Source of the DNA: Cytophagales bacterium WSM2-2
GTDB lineage: Bacteria; Bacteroidota; Bacteroidia; Cytophagales; Cyclobacteriaceae
Length of the DNA stretch: 64,000 bases
Direction: 5' to 3'
NCBI GenBank assembly: GCA_015472025.1
Contig: BNHL01000001.1
Span: 5,010,001-5,074,000, forward strand
Shown here: positions 1 through 8,295 of the stretch, piece after piece
Layout of the letters: each line of letters starts with the position of its first letter
Position numbering within the stretch: the stretch's first letter is position 1
Made by a program: the position numbers and the translations under genes
Notes under the pieces: generated by a model
What the model was told of the DNA's origin: nothing
The model's input: only the letters and a program-made list of their open reading frames with translations
Databases searched by the model: none

Positions 1-407
1 TAGTGGATCACATGAAGCCAAATTCATTCAGCAATGAATTGTACAAAGGTGTAATGGATGGAAATTCGAAGGGAGTGTTCAATGGAAAAATTTACGTTCG
101 TCCCCATGCCCAAAAAACAAACGCTTTTCAGTCGAATAGAAACATCCTTTTGACTGATTCAGCAACGATCAATACCAAACCCCAGTTGGAGATCTGGGCA
201 GACGATGTAAAATGCTCGCACGGATGTACCACCGGCCAGTTGGACGAAGAGGCATTGTTCTATTTGCGCTCCAGGGGAATACCGCTTACAACGGCCAAGG
301 CTATGCTGCTTTATGCTTTTGCCGCAGAAACGCTTGAGCCAATTAAAAATATTGAACTGAAAAACTATCTGGATGGTTTAATCTCTCAGCGATTAAACAA
401 ATTCTAA
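1..407 (+). CDS. sufD: SufD, Fe-S cluster assembly scaffold subunit (C-terminal part)
   Basis: This is the C-terminal part of SufD, a subunit of the SufBCD scaffold that builds Fe-S clusters in the cytosol. The reading frame is open at the left edge, so the true start lies upstream of the window. The visible 134 residues show the SufB/SufD beta-helix ending: a segment 'LLTDSATINTKPQLEI', then the conserved 'KCSHGCTTGQLDEEALFYL' block and the helical C-terminus. sufS follows after 1 bp, and sufE and a SufT-like gene come next, which is the usual suf operon order. Family assignment is firm; only the N-terminal part is missing, because of the window edge. Confidence 0.93.
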   Translation, partial: VDHMKPNSFSNELYKGVMDGNSKGVFNGKIYVRPHAQKTNAFQSNRNILLTDSATINTKPQLEIWADDVKCSHGCTTGQLDEEALFYLRSRGIPLTTAKAMLLYAFAAETLEPIKNIELKNYLDGLISQRLNKF

Positions 408-408
408 C

Positions 409-1644
409 ATGAACGCCACTACGGCAATCGATATTGAAAAAATCAGGGAGCAGTTCCCTGTTCTTCACCAAAAAGTGAATGGCAAACCGTTGATTTACTT
501 CGACAATGCTGCCACCAATCAAAAACCAAGACAAGTTATCGAGGCCCTGGTGAATTACTACCAGGGTTACAACGCTAATATTCACCGAGGCATTCATACG
601 CTGGCTGAAAAGGCTACGAAGGCATTTGAAGAGACACGGTTAGCGATGCAGCAATTCATCAATGCCAAAAGTCACGAAGAAGTTATTTTTACACGCGGAG
701 TGACGGAGAGTATTAATCTCGTAGCCTCTTCTTATGGCCGTGCCTTTTTGAAAGAAAATGATGAAGTGATCATCTCCGGGCTTGAGCATCACTCCAACAT
801 CGTACCCTGGCAGATCATTTGTGAAGAAAAGAAAGCAAAGCTCCGGATTATTCCGATTACGGAGATTGGAGAAATGGATATTGATGCTTATCGCAAATTG
901 CTTAGCCCCAAAACAAAAATCGTTGCAGTCAATCATGCCTCCAATAGTCTTGGCACAATCAACCCGGTAAAGGAAATTATCGACCTGGCACATAAGGTCG
1001 GTGCTGTTGTTCTCATCGATGGTGCACAAGCAGCAGCCCACCTGGAAATTGATGTACAAGAACTTGACTGTGATTTTTACTGTATCTCCTCTCACAAAAT
1101 GTACGGCCCAACAGGGACCGGTATTCTCTATGGCAAAAAGGACCTTCTCGAAAAAATGCCTCCTTACATGGGTGGCGGTGAGATGATCAAACAAGTAACC
1201 TTTGCTAAAACCACTTACAACGATCTTCCTTACAAGTTTGAAGCAGGTACACCCAATATTGCTGATGTTGTTGCTCTAAAAGAAGCGGTGAGTTTTATCC
1301 ATTCAATGGGCAAAGAAACCATTGCAGAATACGAAAATGAGCTTCTCACCTACGCTGTAGAAAAATTATCGGTGATTCCTTCTGTGAAATTGATTGGTAC
1401 TTCAAAAAACAAAGTTGCTGTTCAATCTTTCATAATTGAGGGTATTCATCATTTTGACATTGGTCAAATGCTTGATGCACGTGGTATAGCTGTACGTACT
1501 GGTCACCATTGCACGGAGCCGCTAATGGACAGGTTCGGCATTGAGGGAACAGTTCGCGCTTCGTTTTCGATTTACAATACGAAACAGGAAATAGACGAAT
1601 TAGTTGACGGACTGAAACGAATTGTCAATTTCATGAAACCATGA
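409..1644 (+). CDS. sufS: SufS cysteine desulfurase
   Basis: PLP-dependent group II cysteine desulfurase that takes sulfur from L-cysteine as an enzyme-bound persulfide and passes it to SufE for Fe-S cluster assembly. The 411-residue length is normal. The PLP lysine is Lys230 in 'SSHKMYGPTG', and the persulfide cysteine is Cys368 in 'RTGHHCTEPL', the short-loop arrangement typical of SufS rather than IscS. The start at 409 lies 1 bp after sufD, and the end overlaps the sufE start by 4 bp, so the genes are probably translationally coupled. The opposite-strand open frame inside it (640-1194) is a shadow. Confidence 0.96.
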   Translation: MNATTAIDIEKIREQFPVLHQKVNGKPLIYFDNAATNQKPRQVIEALVNYYQGYNANIHRGIHTLAEKATKAFEETRLAMQQFINAKSHEEVIFTRGVTESINLVASSYGRAFLKENDEVIISGLEHHSNIVPWQIICEEKKAKLRIIPITEIGEMDIDAYRKLLSPKTKIVAVNHASNSLGTINPVKEIIDLAHKVGAVVLIDGAQAAAHLEIDVQELDCDFYCISSHKMYGPTGTGILYGKKDLLEKMPPYMGGGEMIKQVTFAKTTYNDLPYKFEAGTPNIADVVALKEAVSFIHSMGKETIAEYENELLTYAVEKLSVIPSVKLIGTSKNKVAVQSFIIEGIHHFDIGQMLDARGIAVRTGHHCTEPLMDRFGIEGTVRASFSIYNTKQEIDELVDGLKRIVNFMKP

Positions 1645-2075
1645 CCATCGAACAGATTCAAGACGAAATCATTAACGAATTTTCGCTTTTGGACAGCGAC
1701 ATGGAGATGACTGTTTTCTACATTATGGAATTGGGTCAAAAGCTTCCTGTCATGAACGAAGCTGACAAGACTGAGGAAAATATTGTGAAGGGATGCCAGT
1801 CAAAAGTTTGGCTTACCGCCCGGCTGGAAGATGGGAAAATTCTATTCACAGGAGATAGCAACACAGCTATTACGAAAGGACTGGTAAGTTTGCTCATCCG
1901 CATTTTCTCCGGTCAAAGCCCGGAAACTATTTTAAATACAGAATTGTATTTTATGCAGCGGATCGGGATGGAAAGGTTCATTGGTACACAACGTTCCAAT
2001 GGTTTTGCATCGATGATCAGGCAAATGAAGATTTACGCTCTGGCCTTCAAGACGCAATTGATAGAAAAATCATGA
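1641..2075 (+). CDS. sufE: SufE sulfur acceptor protein
   Basis: SufE accepts persulfide sulfur from SufS and delivers it to the SufBCD scaffold. The 144-residue protein has the usual SufE layout, with the acceptor cysteine at Cys52 in 'VKGCQSKVW' and the downstream block 'FTGDSNTAITKGL'. It overlaps sufS by 4 bp upstream and the SufT-like gene by 4 bp downstream, so the suf genes here look like one transcript. Nothing is abnormal in length or motifs. Confidence 0.95.
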   Translation: MTIEQIQDEIINEFSLLDSDMEMTVFYIMELGQKLPVMNEADKTEENIVKGCQSKVWLTARLEDGKILFTGDSNTAITKGLVSLLIRIFSGQSPETILNTELYFMQRIGMERFIGTQRSNGFASMIRQMKIYALAFKTQLIEKS

Positions 2076-2422
2076 ACGAAACAGTTCCCACGATAGAGCA
2101 ACAGAACCAACCGGCAGAAACCAGTCTGCGCGATAAGGTATTAGCTGCTCTGAAAACGGTTTACGATCCTGAAATTCCTGTCGATATTTACGAACTGGGC
2201 TTGATCTACGAAATCAATGTCTACCCTGTGAACAATGTTTTCATTTTGATGACGCTGACCTCTCCCTCCTGCCCTTCAGCTGAGGTAATTCCAAGTGAAG
2301 TAGAACAGAAAATCAAGGCAATTGAGGGCGTGAATGAAGTAAAAGTGGAGCTGACGTTTGATCCGCCTTACTCACAGGATATGATGAGTGAAGCAGCAAA
2401 GCTGGAACTAGGGTTTATGTGA
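2072..2422 (+). CDS. SufT/MIP18-family (DUF59) Fe-S maturation protein
   Basis: A 116-residue MIP18/DUF59-domain protein. The family includes SufT and PaaD-type factors that help insert or mature Fe-S clusters. The core motif 'VYDPEIPVDIYELGLIY' and the reactive-cysteine loop 'TSPSCPSAE' (Cys67) are both present. It overlaps sufE by 4 bp, which supports a role in the SUF pathway. The exact step performed by stand-alone members is not settled, so I leave the symbol blank; sufT would be reasonable. Confidence 0.9.
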   Translation: MNETVPTIEQQNQPAETSLRDKVLAALKTVYDPEIPVDIYELGLIYEINVYPVNNVFILMTLTSPSCPSAEVIPSEVEQKIKAIEGVNEVKVELTFDPPYSQDMMSEAAKLELGFM

Positions 2423-2481
2423 TTTTGTTATAATAAGTGGCCTTAAAAAACGTAGAAACAAAGACTTAAATTTTAAAGAAT

Positions 2482-2898
2482 ATGTATCCCGAACAATTAG
2501 TAGCCCCAATGAGAAACGACCTCACTTCAGCGGGCTTCAAAGAATTGAAAACGTCAGGTGAAGTCGATCAGGAACTGAAAGACCAAAAAGGGACGAATCT
2601 TTTGGTCATTAATTCAGTTTGCGGTTGTGCTGCAGGTGCTGCTCGCCCAGGAATTAAGTGGGCATTGGAGCACTCTTCAAAAAAGCCCGGCAAACTGACT
2701 ACAGTTTTTGCTGGTGTAGACAAAGAAGCAGTTGCCAAAGCGCGTGAGTATACCTTACCTTATCCGCCTTCGTCTCCGGCAATCGCCTTGTTTAAGGATG
2801 GTGAGTTAGTTCACTTTGTAGAACGTCACCACATCGAAGGCCGCAATGCACAGATGATTGGGCAGCACTTGCTTGAGGTCTTTGACGAATTTTGCTAA
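2482..2898 (+). CDS. BrxA/BrxB-family bacilliredoxin
   Basis: A 138-residue thioredoxin-fold protein of the YphP/YqiW (BrxA/BrxB, DUF1094) family. These proteins remove bacillithiol from mixed disulfides on proteins. The diagnostic CGC active site is at Cys47-Gly48-Cys49 ('VCGCAAGAARPG'), and the N-terminus 'MYPEQLVAPM' is typical. It lies 59 bp after the SUF genes, with a strong terminator behind it, so it may be the last gene of the suf transcript. Whether this organism makes bacillithiol cannot be told from the window. Confidence 0.92.
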   Translation: MYPEQLVAPMRNDLTSAGFKELKTSGEVDQELKDQKGTNLLVINSVCGCAAGAARPGIKWALEHSSKKPGKLTTVFAGVDKEAVAKAREYTLPYPPSSPAIALFKDGELVHFVERHHIEGRNAQMIGQHLLEVFDEFC

Positions 2899-2920
2899 GA
2901 CTCCATTTATCATATTTCAT

Positions 2921-2953
2921 TATCCAAAGTCGTAAGGCTTTGGATATTTTTTT
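2921..2953 (+). terminator. Rho-independent terminator after the bacilliredoxin gene
   Basis: A perfect 9-bp inverted repeat (TATCCAAAG at 2921-2929, CTTTGGATA at 2938-2946) encloses an 8-nt loop and is followed directly by seven T residues (2947-2953). It lies 23 bp beyond the bacilliredoxin stop codon and would end the suf-brx transcript. Confidence 0.85.
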
Positions 2954-2991
2954 GTTAGTCAATCACCTTTTTTCCATACAATAACCTCACT

Positions 2992-3438
2992 ATGTCCAAA
3001 GAACTTTGTTATGCACTTGCTTTTTCATCTGGCCTGTTGATTGCTATCCAGGCTGGAGTGAACTCACAATTGAGAATGGCGATGCAGCACCCTGTGCTTG
3101 CCGCTTTGATTTCATTTTTAACCGGCAGTGTTTTACTAGCAATCGTCTACATCTTCTCAGCAAAATCAGTTGTACCGGCATCGTCAATAACATCTGTCGG
3201 TTGGTGGAAAATGACGGGAGGTTTGCTGGGTGCGATTTATATTTTCACAATTATCATTGTGGCTCCGAAAATTGGGGCAGCAAATACGCTTTGTTTTGCC
3301 ATTGCCGGCCAACTCGTTTCCGCCATTATCCTTGATCATTTCGGATTAATCGGATTTCCATTGAAGGAAATTACTTTATCCAGAATTGCCGGTGTAATCT
3401 TGACAATCGTTGGGGTATACCTTGTGCAAAAGAAGTAG
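2992..3438 (+). CDS. DMT-family transporter, YdcZ/DUF606 type
   Basis: A 148-residue integral membrane protein with about five hydrophobic segments. It matches the short YdcZ (DUF606) branch of the drug/metabolite transporter superfamily: an N-terminal 'LLIAIQAGVNSQLR' segment, a central 'GGLLGAIYIFTI', and 'GQLVSAIILDHFGLIG' near the C-terminus. Members are half-size and probably work as dimers; the substrate is unknown. It stands alone between a terminator and the convergent antiporter gene, whose stop lies 12 bp beyond its own. Confidence 0.85.
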   Translation: MSKELCYALAFSSGLLIAIQAGVNSQLRMAMQHPVLAALISFLTGSVLLAIVYIFSAKSVVPASSITSVGWWKMTGGLLGAIYIFTIIIVAPKIGAANTLCFAIAGQLVSAIILDHFGLIGFPLKEITLSRIAGVILTIVGVYLVQKK

Positions 3439-3449
3439 GCAGATAGTTA

Positions 3450-5030
3450 CTAAGTTGTTTCCAAAATCAATCTCGTTTCTTCGAGATCAAGTTCATATTC
3501 AATCTTTCGTAATGCTTCTTCACTGATTTTAGCTTCGCGGTGAAGGTCATTCAGCATGGCCCGTTCTACTTTAATAATCTCCTGTTGCACACGAAGAAAG
3601 TCATTCACTTGCTCTTCACTTATTTTTCCGGTTGCTTCTCCTTTGCGAATCCGTTGAACACGGATTTCATACTTCGTCTTGATTTGGTTCAATACTTCAT
3701 CGCTCACTCCTATTGAATAATTTTCTTCGATGTGCTCAATTACCCTTGTCACAATCTTCATTCTCGCTTCCTGTTCTTCCCGTAATTCATCGTCACCAGG
3801 TTTTATACCAAGCCACTTCACCAGCTTTGGAAGAGAAATCCCCTGAATAACCAGTGTTGCGAAGATCACCGAGAACGTAAGGAAGATGATCAGGTCGCGA
3901 TGAGGGAATGGGTGATTGTTCACTGTAAGAGGCAACGCCAGTGCAGCTGCCAATGAAACTACTCCTCGCATTCCACTCCACGCGACTACTGTAACAGATC
4001 GCATATCCGGTCGCGGTTCGCGTTCACGAATTTTCTTGCTAAACCACCGAGGTATATAAGCACCTGGATAAACCCAAATTATTCGCAAAACGATAGTTGC
4101 CACACTAATGATTGATCCATAAAGCAATAGGGTTGCAAAGGAATGGTCCTTGATGTGTTTCAATACTACTGGCAACTGCAATCCTATGAGAATAAAAATC
4201 AAACCATTCAAAATGAAAATGACTGTTTCCCAAACCGAATATGAACTAAGCCTGGACTGATGTTTAAAAATCTTAGACGAATTCCAGCTAAGAAACAATC
4301 CGCACGAAACCACCGATAGGACACCCGAAACGTGAATCTGTTCGGCCAGAAGATAAGCAGTATAGGGTGCGATAAATGTGAGTGTTGTATCATTGACTGG
4401 ATTATCAGGTGTAATCATGTGAATCCACTTGAATAGCTGCCCAAGGATCAGCCCGATAACGATACCTATAATCGCAACGTAAAAGAAATTGACAGTCGCC
4501 AGCCAGAAAATAAAAGTTCCTGAAGCAGCTGCAGCTATTCCGTAGCGGTAGGCTATCAAACCTGTTGCGTCATTCACCAGGCTTTCTCCTTCCAGGATAG
4601 TTGTTACACGCCTTGGGATACCAAGTCCTTGGGTGGCAGCACTAGCAGCAACTGCATCGGGTGGAGAAATTATTGCCCCGAGTACAAATGACTCCGGCCA
4701 CCCAAAACCAGGAATGAAATAATGAGCTACAACAGCGACCAACGTTGTTGTAAACAAGACACAGCCAATGGCCAGCAAGCTGATCGCACGGCTGGAAGCC
4801 TTGAAGTCAGGCCAGGAAGTTGTCCAGGCTGCAGAATATAAAACGGGCGGCAGGAAGATCAGAAAGATGGTGTCCGGATCGAGTGAAATCATAGGGAGCC
4901 CTGGTACCAAGCTCACTCCAATACCGACCAGGACCAAAAGAACCGGGTAGGGAATTTTCACCCGATCGGCTACCTCTGCCAGTGCTGTAATTATGGCCAA
5001 CAATAAAATAACAATGGTAATATCTCCCAT
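3450..5030 (-). CDS. CPA1-family Na+/H+ antiporter
   Basis: A 526-residue cation/proton antiporter of the inner membrane that exchanges Na+ (or K+) for H+. The N-terminal ~400 residues contain about 12 membrane segments. They include 'GAIISPPDAVAA' and the ion-binding Asn-Asp in 'GESLVNDATGL', which is diagnostic of CPA1/NhaP-type exchangers. The last ~120 residues are charged and helical, a cytoplasmic regulatory tail common in this family. It is divergent from queD across a short AT-rich region with a small palindrome. The ion preference cannot be assigned from sequence alone. Confidence 0.9.
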   Translation of the reverse strand: MGDITIVILLLAIITALAEVADRVKIPYPVLLVLVGIGVSLVPGLPMISLDPDTIFLIFLPPVLYSAAWTTSWPDFKASSRAISLLAIGCVLFTTTLVAVVAHYFIPGFGWPESFVLGAIISPPDAVAASAATQGLGIPRRVTTILEGESLVNDATGLIAYRYGIAAAASGTFIFWLATVNFFYVAIIGIVIGLILGQLFKWIHMITPDNPVNDTTLTFIAPYTAYLLAEQIHVSGVLSVVSCGLFLSWNSSKIFKHQSRLSSYSVWETVIFILNGLIFILIGLQLPVVLKHIKDHSFATLLLYGSIISVATIVLRIIWVYPGAYIPRWFSKKIREREPRPDMRSVTVVAWSGMRGVVSLAAALALPLTVNNHPFPHRDLIIFLTFSVIFATLVIQGISLPKLVKWLGIKPGDDELREEQEARMKIVTRVIEHIEENYSIGVSDEVLNQIKTKYEIRVQRIRKGEATGKISEEQVNDFLRVQQEIIKVERAMLNDLHREAKISEEALRKIEYELDLEETRLILETT

Positions 5031-5058
5031 AGGACCGCTTAAACTTCAATTTGTAAAA

Positions 5059-5076
5059 AAACATTCAACAATGTTT
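5059..5076. repeat. Short palindrome between antiporter and queD
   Basis: A perfect 7-bp inverted repeat (AAACATT at 5059-5065, AATGTTT at 5070-5076) with a 4-nt spacer sits in the divergent intergenic region. It could be an operator or an RNA hairpin near the 5' end of either transcript. It is AT-rich and short, so chance is possible. Confidence 0.35.
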
Positions 5077-5128
5077 GAAAAAAAACATTTCGCTGAACTT
5101 TTTTGATACCTTAATGCTTTTAGCCGTA

Positions 5129-5539
5129 ATGAAAGTTGCTGTTTCGCGAAAAGAACATTTCAACTCCGCTCATCGTCTGTACAACCCGAAATGGAGCGAT
5201 GAAAAGAACGATGCCGTGTTTGGAAAATGTAACAACCCCAACTATCATGGACATAACTATGAACTTATCGTCAGTGTGGTGGGCGAACCCAATACCGAAA
5301 CTGGTTATGTCTTCGATATGAAGATCCTCAGTGACCTTATAAAAGAGCACGTCCTGAAACATTTTGACCACAAAAACCTTAACTTAGATACTCCTTATTT
5401 TAAAAACCTGAACCCGACAGCTGAGAATATTGCTGTTGTGATCTGGCGGATATTAAGACAGCACATCGACAGTCAGTACGAACTTAAAATCAAACTTTAT
5501 GAGACAGAAAGAAATTGCGTTGAATATCCAGCCCATTAA
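5129..5539 (+). CDS. queD: 6-carboxytetrahydropterin synthase / 6-pyruvoyl-tetrahydropterin synthase family (QueD)
   Basis: Zinc enzyme that converts dihydroneopterin triphosphate to 6-carboxytetrahydropterin in queuosine synthesis, or to 6-pyruvoyl-tetrahydropterin in related pathways. The zinc histidines are visible in 'FNSAHRL' and 'NYHGHNYEL', and the C-terminal 'YETERNCVEY' carries the conserved glutamate. I chose the ATG at 5129 (136 aa) because the family's N-terminus starts at 'MKVAVSRKEHFNSAH'; ATGs at 5075 and 5114 would add non-conserved residues. Its 3' end overlaps folE by 41 bp, and FolE makes its substrate. No queC or queE is nearby, so the end product is not proven. Confidence 0.88.
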   Translation: MKVAVSRKEHFNSAHRLYNPKWSDEKNDAVFGKCNNPNYHGHNYELIVSVVGEPNTETGYVFDMKILSDLIKEHVLKHFDHKNLNLDTPYFKNLNPTAENIAVVIWRILRQHIDSQYELKIKLYETERNCVEYPAH

Positions 5540-6182
5540 GCCGGAGGATCCAGATGAAGATCACCCTGTCTCATCTTATGAAACTCCTTTGCGGGAAGAT
5601 GCTTTCAAATTGTCGGATGATGAAAAAATCGAGAAGATAGAAAAGCACTTCCGTGAGATCATGACCACTCTCGGACTAGACCTCAGTGACGATAGCCTCA
5701 ACGGAACGCCACACCGCGTGGCAAAGATGTTTGTCAAAGAAGCTTTCAGCGGATTGAACCCTGTCAACAGGCCTAATGCGAGATTGTTTGAAAACAAATA
5801 CAAGTATGACCAAATGCTTGTGGAAAAAGATATCACCTTCTACTCACACTGCGAGCATCATTTCGTTCCGATTTACGGAAAGGCGCATGTTGCTTACTTC
5901 TCTTCGGGAAAAGTGATCGGCTTAAGCAAGATCAACCGTTTCGTTCAGTATTTCTCCAAACGTCCGCAGGTACAAGAGCGGCTCACTGTTCAAATCGGAA
6001 AAGAACTGGCGCGAGTGCTCAATACAGAAGATGTTGCGGTAGTGATTGATGCTAACCATATGTGTGTCGCTTCACGCGGAGTTGTGGACACCAACAGCAA
6101 GACTGGCACTGCTTATTTCTCCGGGAAGTTCAGGGACGAAAACACGAAGCGTGAATTCCTGAATTACATCAATACCAAGTAA
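5499..6182 (+). CDS. folE: GTP cyclohydrolase I
   Basis: Converts GTP to 7,8-dihydroneopterin triphosphate, the first step of folate and the source of the QueD substrate. The 227-residue protein has the standard core: 'NGTPHRVAKMF', zinc and active-site residues in 'SHCEHHFVPIYGKAH', the 'GLSKINRFVQYFSKRPQVQE' helix and 'DANHMCVASRG'. The start at 5499 overlaps queD by 41 bp. It gives a charged N-terminal extension before the core, and the next in-frame ATG (about 5659) would cut into the domain. The overlap points to coupled expression of the two enzymes. Confidence 0.95.
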   Translation: MRQKEIALNIQPIKPEDPDEDHPVSSYETPLREDAFKLSDDEKIEKIEKHFREIMTTLGLDLSDDSLNGTPHRVAKMFVKEAFSGLNPVNRPNARLFENKYKYDQMLVEKDITFYSHCEHHFVPIYGKAHVAYFSSGKVIGLSKINRFVQYFSKRPQVQERLTVQIGKELARVLNTEDVAVVIDANHMCVASRGVVDTNSKTGTAYFSGKFRDENTKREFLNYINTK

Positions 6183-6216
6183 CACTGCTAACAACAATTG
6201 GCGATCAGTTGATCTA

Positions 6217-6248
6217 TTTGGAGCTTGAAGAGCGTAGTTTTATCTTTG
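6217..6248 (+). promoter_or_regulatory. Bacteroidota-type promoter for mtaB
   Basis: A perfect TTTG (6217-6220), a 20-bp spacer and a perfect TAnnTTTG element (TATCTTTG, 6241-6248) match the -33/-7 consensus of Bacteroidota primary sigma factor promoters. Transcription would begin near 6254-6257, only a few bases before the ATG at 6259. This implies a very short leader and argues against the TTG at 6253 as start. Confidence 0.6.
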
Positions 6249-6258
6249 CGGGTTGGTT

Positions 6259-7575
6259 ATGAAGAAAGTGGCCTTTTATACGCTGGGATGCAAGCTCAAT
6301 TACTCTGAGACTTCTACTATTGCCCGAAAATTTGAAGAAAAAGGATACCTCAGAACCGAGTTCACGGATACACCTGATATCTTCATCATTAATACCTGCT
6401 CCGTTACTGAAAATGCAGACAAGAAATGCAGAAAGGTAGTACGTGAGGCCCGGGCAATTTCTCCAAATGCCTACGTGGCAATCATCGGTTGCTATGCGCA
6501 ATTAAAACCAAAAGAAATCTCTGAAATTCCAGGAGTAGACGCTGTACTAGGCGCGGCAGAAAAGTTCCGGCTTATCGAACTGCTCGATGGTTTCGTCCGA
6601 CCTGCAAAAGCTGAGGTGTTCAGCTCGGAAATAGAATCAGCCAAAAGCTTCAATACATCCTATTCGCTGTTCGACCGGACCCGTACTTTTTTAAAAGTAC
6701 AAGACGGTTGTGATTATTCGTGTGCGTTCTGCACCATTCCTTTGGCCAGGGGCAGCAGCCGCAGTGACAGTATTCAGAACATACTCAAGACTGCAAATGA
6801 GATCGCTCAAACCGAAGTGAAGGAGGTTGTTCTTACCGGAGTGAATACGGGGGATTTCGGTTTGCAAAATGGCGAGCGCAGAGAACGGTTCGTAGATCTT
6901 GTCAGGGAACTTGATACTGTCGAAGAAATTGAACGATTCCGGATTTCTTCTATCGAGCCCAATTTGCTTCATGATGAAATTCTGGAATTCGTGGCTCAAT
7001 CCAACCGATTTGTTCCCCACTTCCATGTTCCACTACAATCCGGATCGAATAAAATCCTGAGACTCATGCGAAGGAGATATCTGCGTGAGTTGTATGCCGC
7101 ACGGGTTGAAAAAATAAAATCACTAATGCCTTATGCATGTATCGGGGTTGACGTCATTGTTGGATTTCCGGGTGAAACACACGAAGATTTTTTGGATACC
7201 TACAAATTCCTTAACGAATTAGATATCTCCTATCTCCATGTATTTACCTATTCAGAGCGCGACAATACCTTAGCTGCGACCATGCCTGATTCTGTTCCGA
7301 TGAGCGAGCGTCACGAGCGTTCGCGAATGCTACACATACTCTCCGATAAAAAAAGAAGGGTCTTTTACGAGGCAAATCTCGGAAAGGAGTTTACAGTTCT
7401 TTTTGAGAACGATATCGAAGACGGCATGATGCACGGGTTCACTGAAAACTATATTCGTGTTGCGGCAAAATACGACCCTATACTCATTAACGAACTCAAA
7501 CTTGTTCGACTGACATCTGTGTCCGAGAAAGGGCCGGTACTGGTTGATGAGGTTGAGAATTCAGTTCTGGCTTAA
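6259..7575 (+). CDS. mtaB: MtaB, tRNA (N6-threonylcarbamoyladenosine37-C2)-methylthiotransferase
   Basis: Radical-SAM methylthiotransferase that converts t6A37 to ms2t6A37 in tRNAs decoding ANN codons. From N to C it has the UPF0004 domain with its cluster cysteines ('TLGCKLN', '[13 protein letters not shown]', 'IGCYAQ'), the radical SAM motif CxxxCxxC in '[13 protein letters not shown]', and a C-terminal TRAM-like region. The length (438 aa) is normal. The ATG at 6259 is preferred over the upstream TTG at 6253 because of the family N-terminus and the promoter position. MiaB is the main alternative, but '[10 protein letters not shown]' and the overall pattern fit the MtaB subgroup. Confidence 0.9.
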   Translation: MKKVAFYTLGCKLNYSETSTIARKFEEKGYLRTEFTDTPDIFIINTCSVTENADKKCRKVVREARAISPNAYVAIIGCYAQLKPKEISEIPGVDAVLGAAEKFRLIELLDGFVRPAKAEVFSSEIESAKSFNTSYSLFDRTRTFLKVQDGCDYSCAFCTIPLARGSSRSDSIQNILKTANEIAQTEVKEVVLTGVNTGDFGLQNGERRERFVDLVRELDTVEEIERFRISSIEPNLLHDEILEFVAQSNRFVPHFHVPLQSGSNKILRLMRRRYLRELYAARVEKIKSLMPYACIGVDVIVGFPGETHEDFLDTYKFLNELDISYLHVFTYSERDNTLAATMPDSVPMSERHERSRMLHILSDKKRRVFYEANLGKEFTVLFENDIEDGMMHGFTENYIRVAAKYDPILINELKLVRLTSVSEKGPVLVDEVENSVLA

Positions 7576-8222
7576 ACAATTACTCCGTCCTTGATTTCTA
7601 TTTTACGATCGGCCATCGCAGCAAACTCCTGGTTGTGCGTTACAATCACAAAGGTCTGATCAAAGTCATTTCTCAATTGGAAGAAAAGCTGGTGCAGTTC
7701 AGTTGCATTGGTAGAGTCCAGGTTGCCACTGGGTTCATCTGCAAAAATCAATAAGGGTGAATTGATTAAAGCCCTCGCCACAGCTACGCGTTGCTGCTCC
7801 CCGCCCGATAGCTCTGAGGGTTTATGCTGGGCTCGCGATTCAATGCCCAGTTTTTTAAGCAGCTCCATCGCCCGTTCCTGAATCTTTTGAGAATTCCCCT
7901 TGGATATCAACCCCGGGATCATCACATTTTCTACGGCTGTGAACTCTGGCAGCAGGTTATGAAATTGAAAAACAAATCCAAGGTTTTTATTTCTGAATTC
8001 TGCCAGTAATTTTTGCGGCTGTGCAAAAAGATTTGTGCCATTGATCTTTACCTCTCCTTCATCAGGAGTATCCAGTGAACCCAACATGTGCAACAAGGTA
8101 CTTTTACCAGCACCCGATGCCCCCACAATAGCTACCACCTCTCCTTTTTGAATTTCGAGATTCACTCCCTTCAATACCTGAAGAGACCGGTACGACTTCT
8201 TCAAACCTTCAGCCTTAAGCAT
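7572..8222 (-). CDS. ABC transporter ATP-binding protein, LolD-like
   Basis: A 216-residue ATPase of the LolD/MacB/FtsE type, probably energising lipoprotein release or a related inner-membrane extraction process. Walker A is 'GASGAGKST', the signature is '[15 protein letters not shown]' and Walker B is '[13 protein letters not shown]'. No permease gene is adjacent; it is convergent with mtaB (4-bp overlap of the 3' ends) and divergent from sucC. In Bacteroidota this ATPase is often encoded apart from its permease, so the LolD-like label is a family-level inference. Confidence 0.87.
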   Translation of the reverse strand: MLKAEGLKKSYRSLQVLKGVNLEIQKGEVVAIVGASGAGKSTLLHMLGSLDTPDEGEVKINGTNLFAQPQKLLAEFRNKNLGFVFQFHNLLPEFTAVENVMIPGLISKGNSQKIQERAMELLKKLGIESRAQHKPSELSGGEQQRVAVARALINSPLLIFADEPSGNLDSTNATELHQLFFQLRNDFDQTFVIVTHNQEFAAMADRKIEIKDGVIV

Positions 8223-8246
8223 GTTAACCGATTAAATAAAATGCAA

Positions 8247-8278
8247 TTTGAAATAAAGGTTTAAAAAAAGTAGCTTGC
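8247..8278 (+). promoter_or_regulatory. Candidate promoter for sucC
   Basis: TTTG at 8247-8250, a 20-bp spacer and TAGCTTGC at 8271-8278 give the same spacing as the stronger mtaB promoter but an imperfect -7 element. The predicted transcription start near 8285 lies 10-12 bp before the ATG at 8296 and downstream of the alternative TTG at 8275. Confidence 0.35.
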
Positions 8279-8295
8279 TTCCAAAACTTAATCGC

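Noticed and set aside
640-1194. A 184-codon minus-strand open frame inside sufS
   Set aside because: It is a shadow of sufS, whose catalytic residues and length are fully conserved; the translated product looks like no protein family.
7572-8222. ABC exporter of the polysaccharide (Wzt-like)
   Set aside because: The ATPase is short, of the LolD/MacB type, far from the locus and without a Wzm permease. The locus has Wzx, a Wzy-like protein, Wzc and Wza instead.
8275-8295. Upstream TTG start for sucC, and similar extended starts at 5075, 6253, 9500 and 59192
   Set aside because: The extra residues are not part of the conserved N-termini, and in the sucC and mtaB cases they would precede the predicted transcription start.
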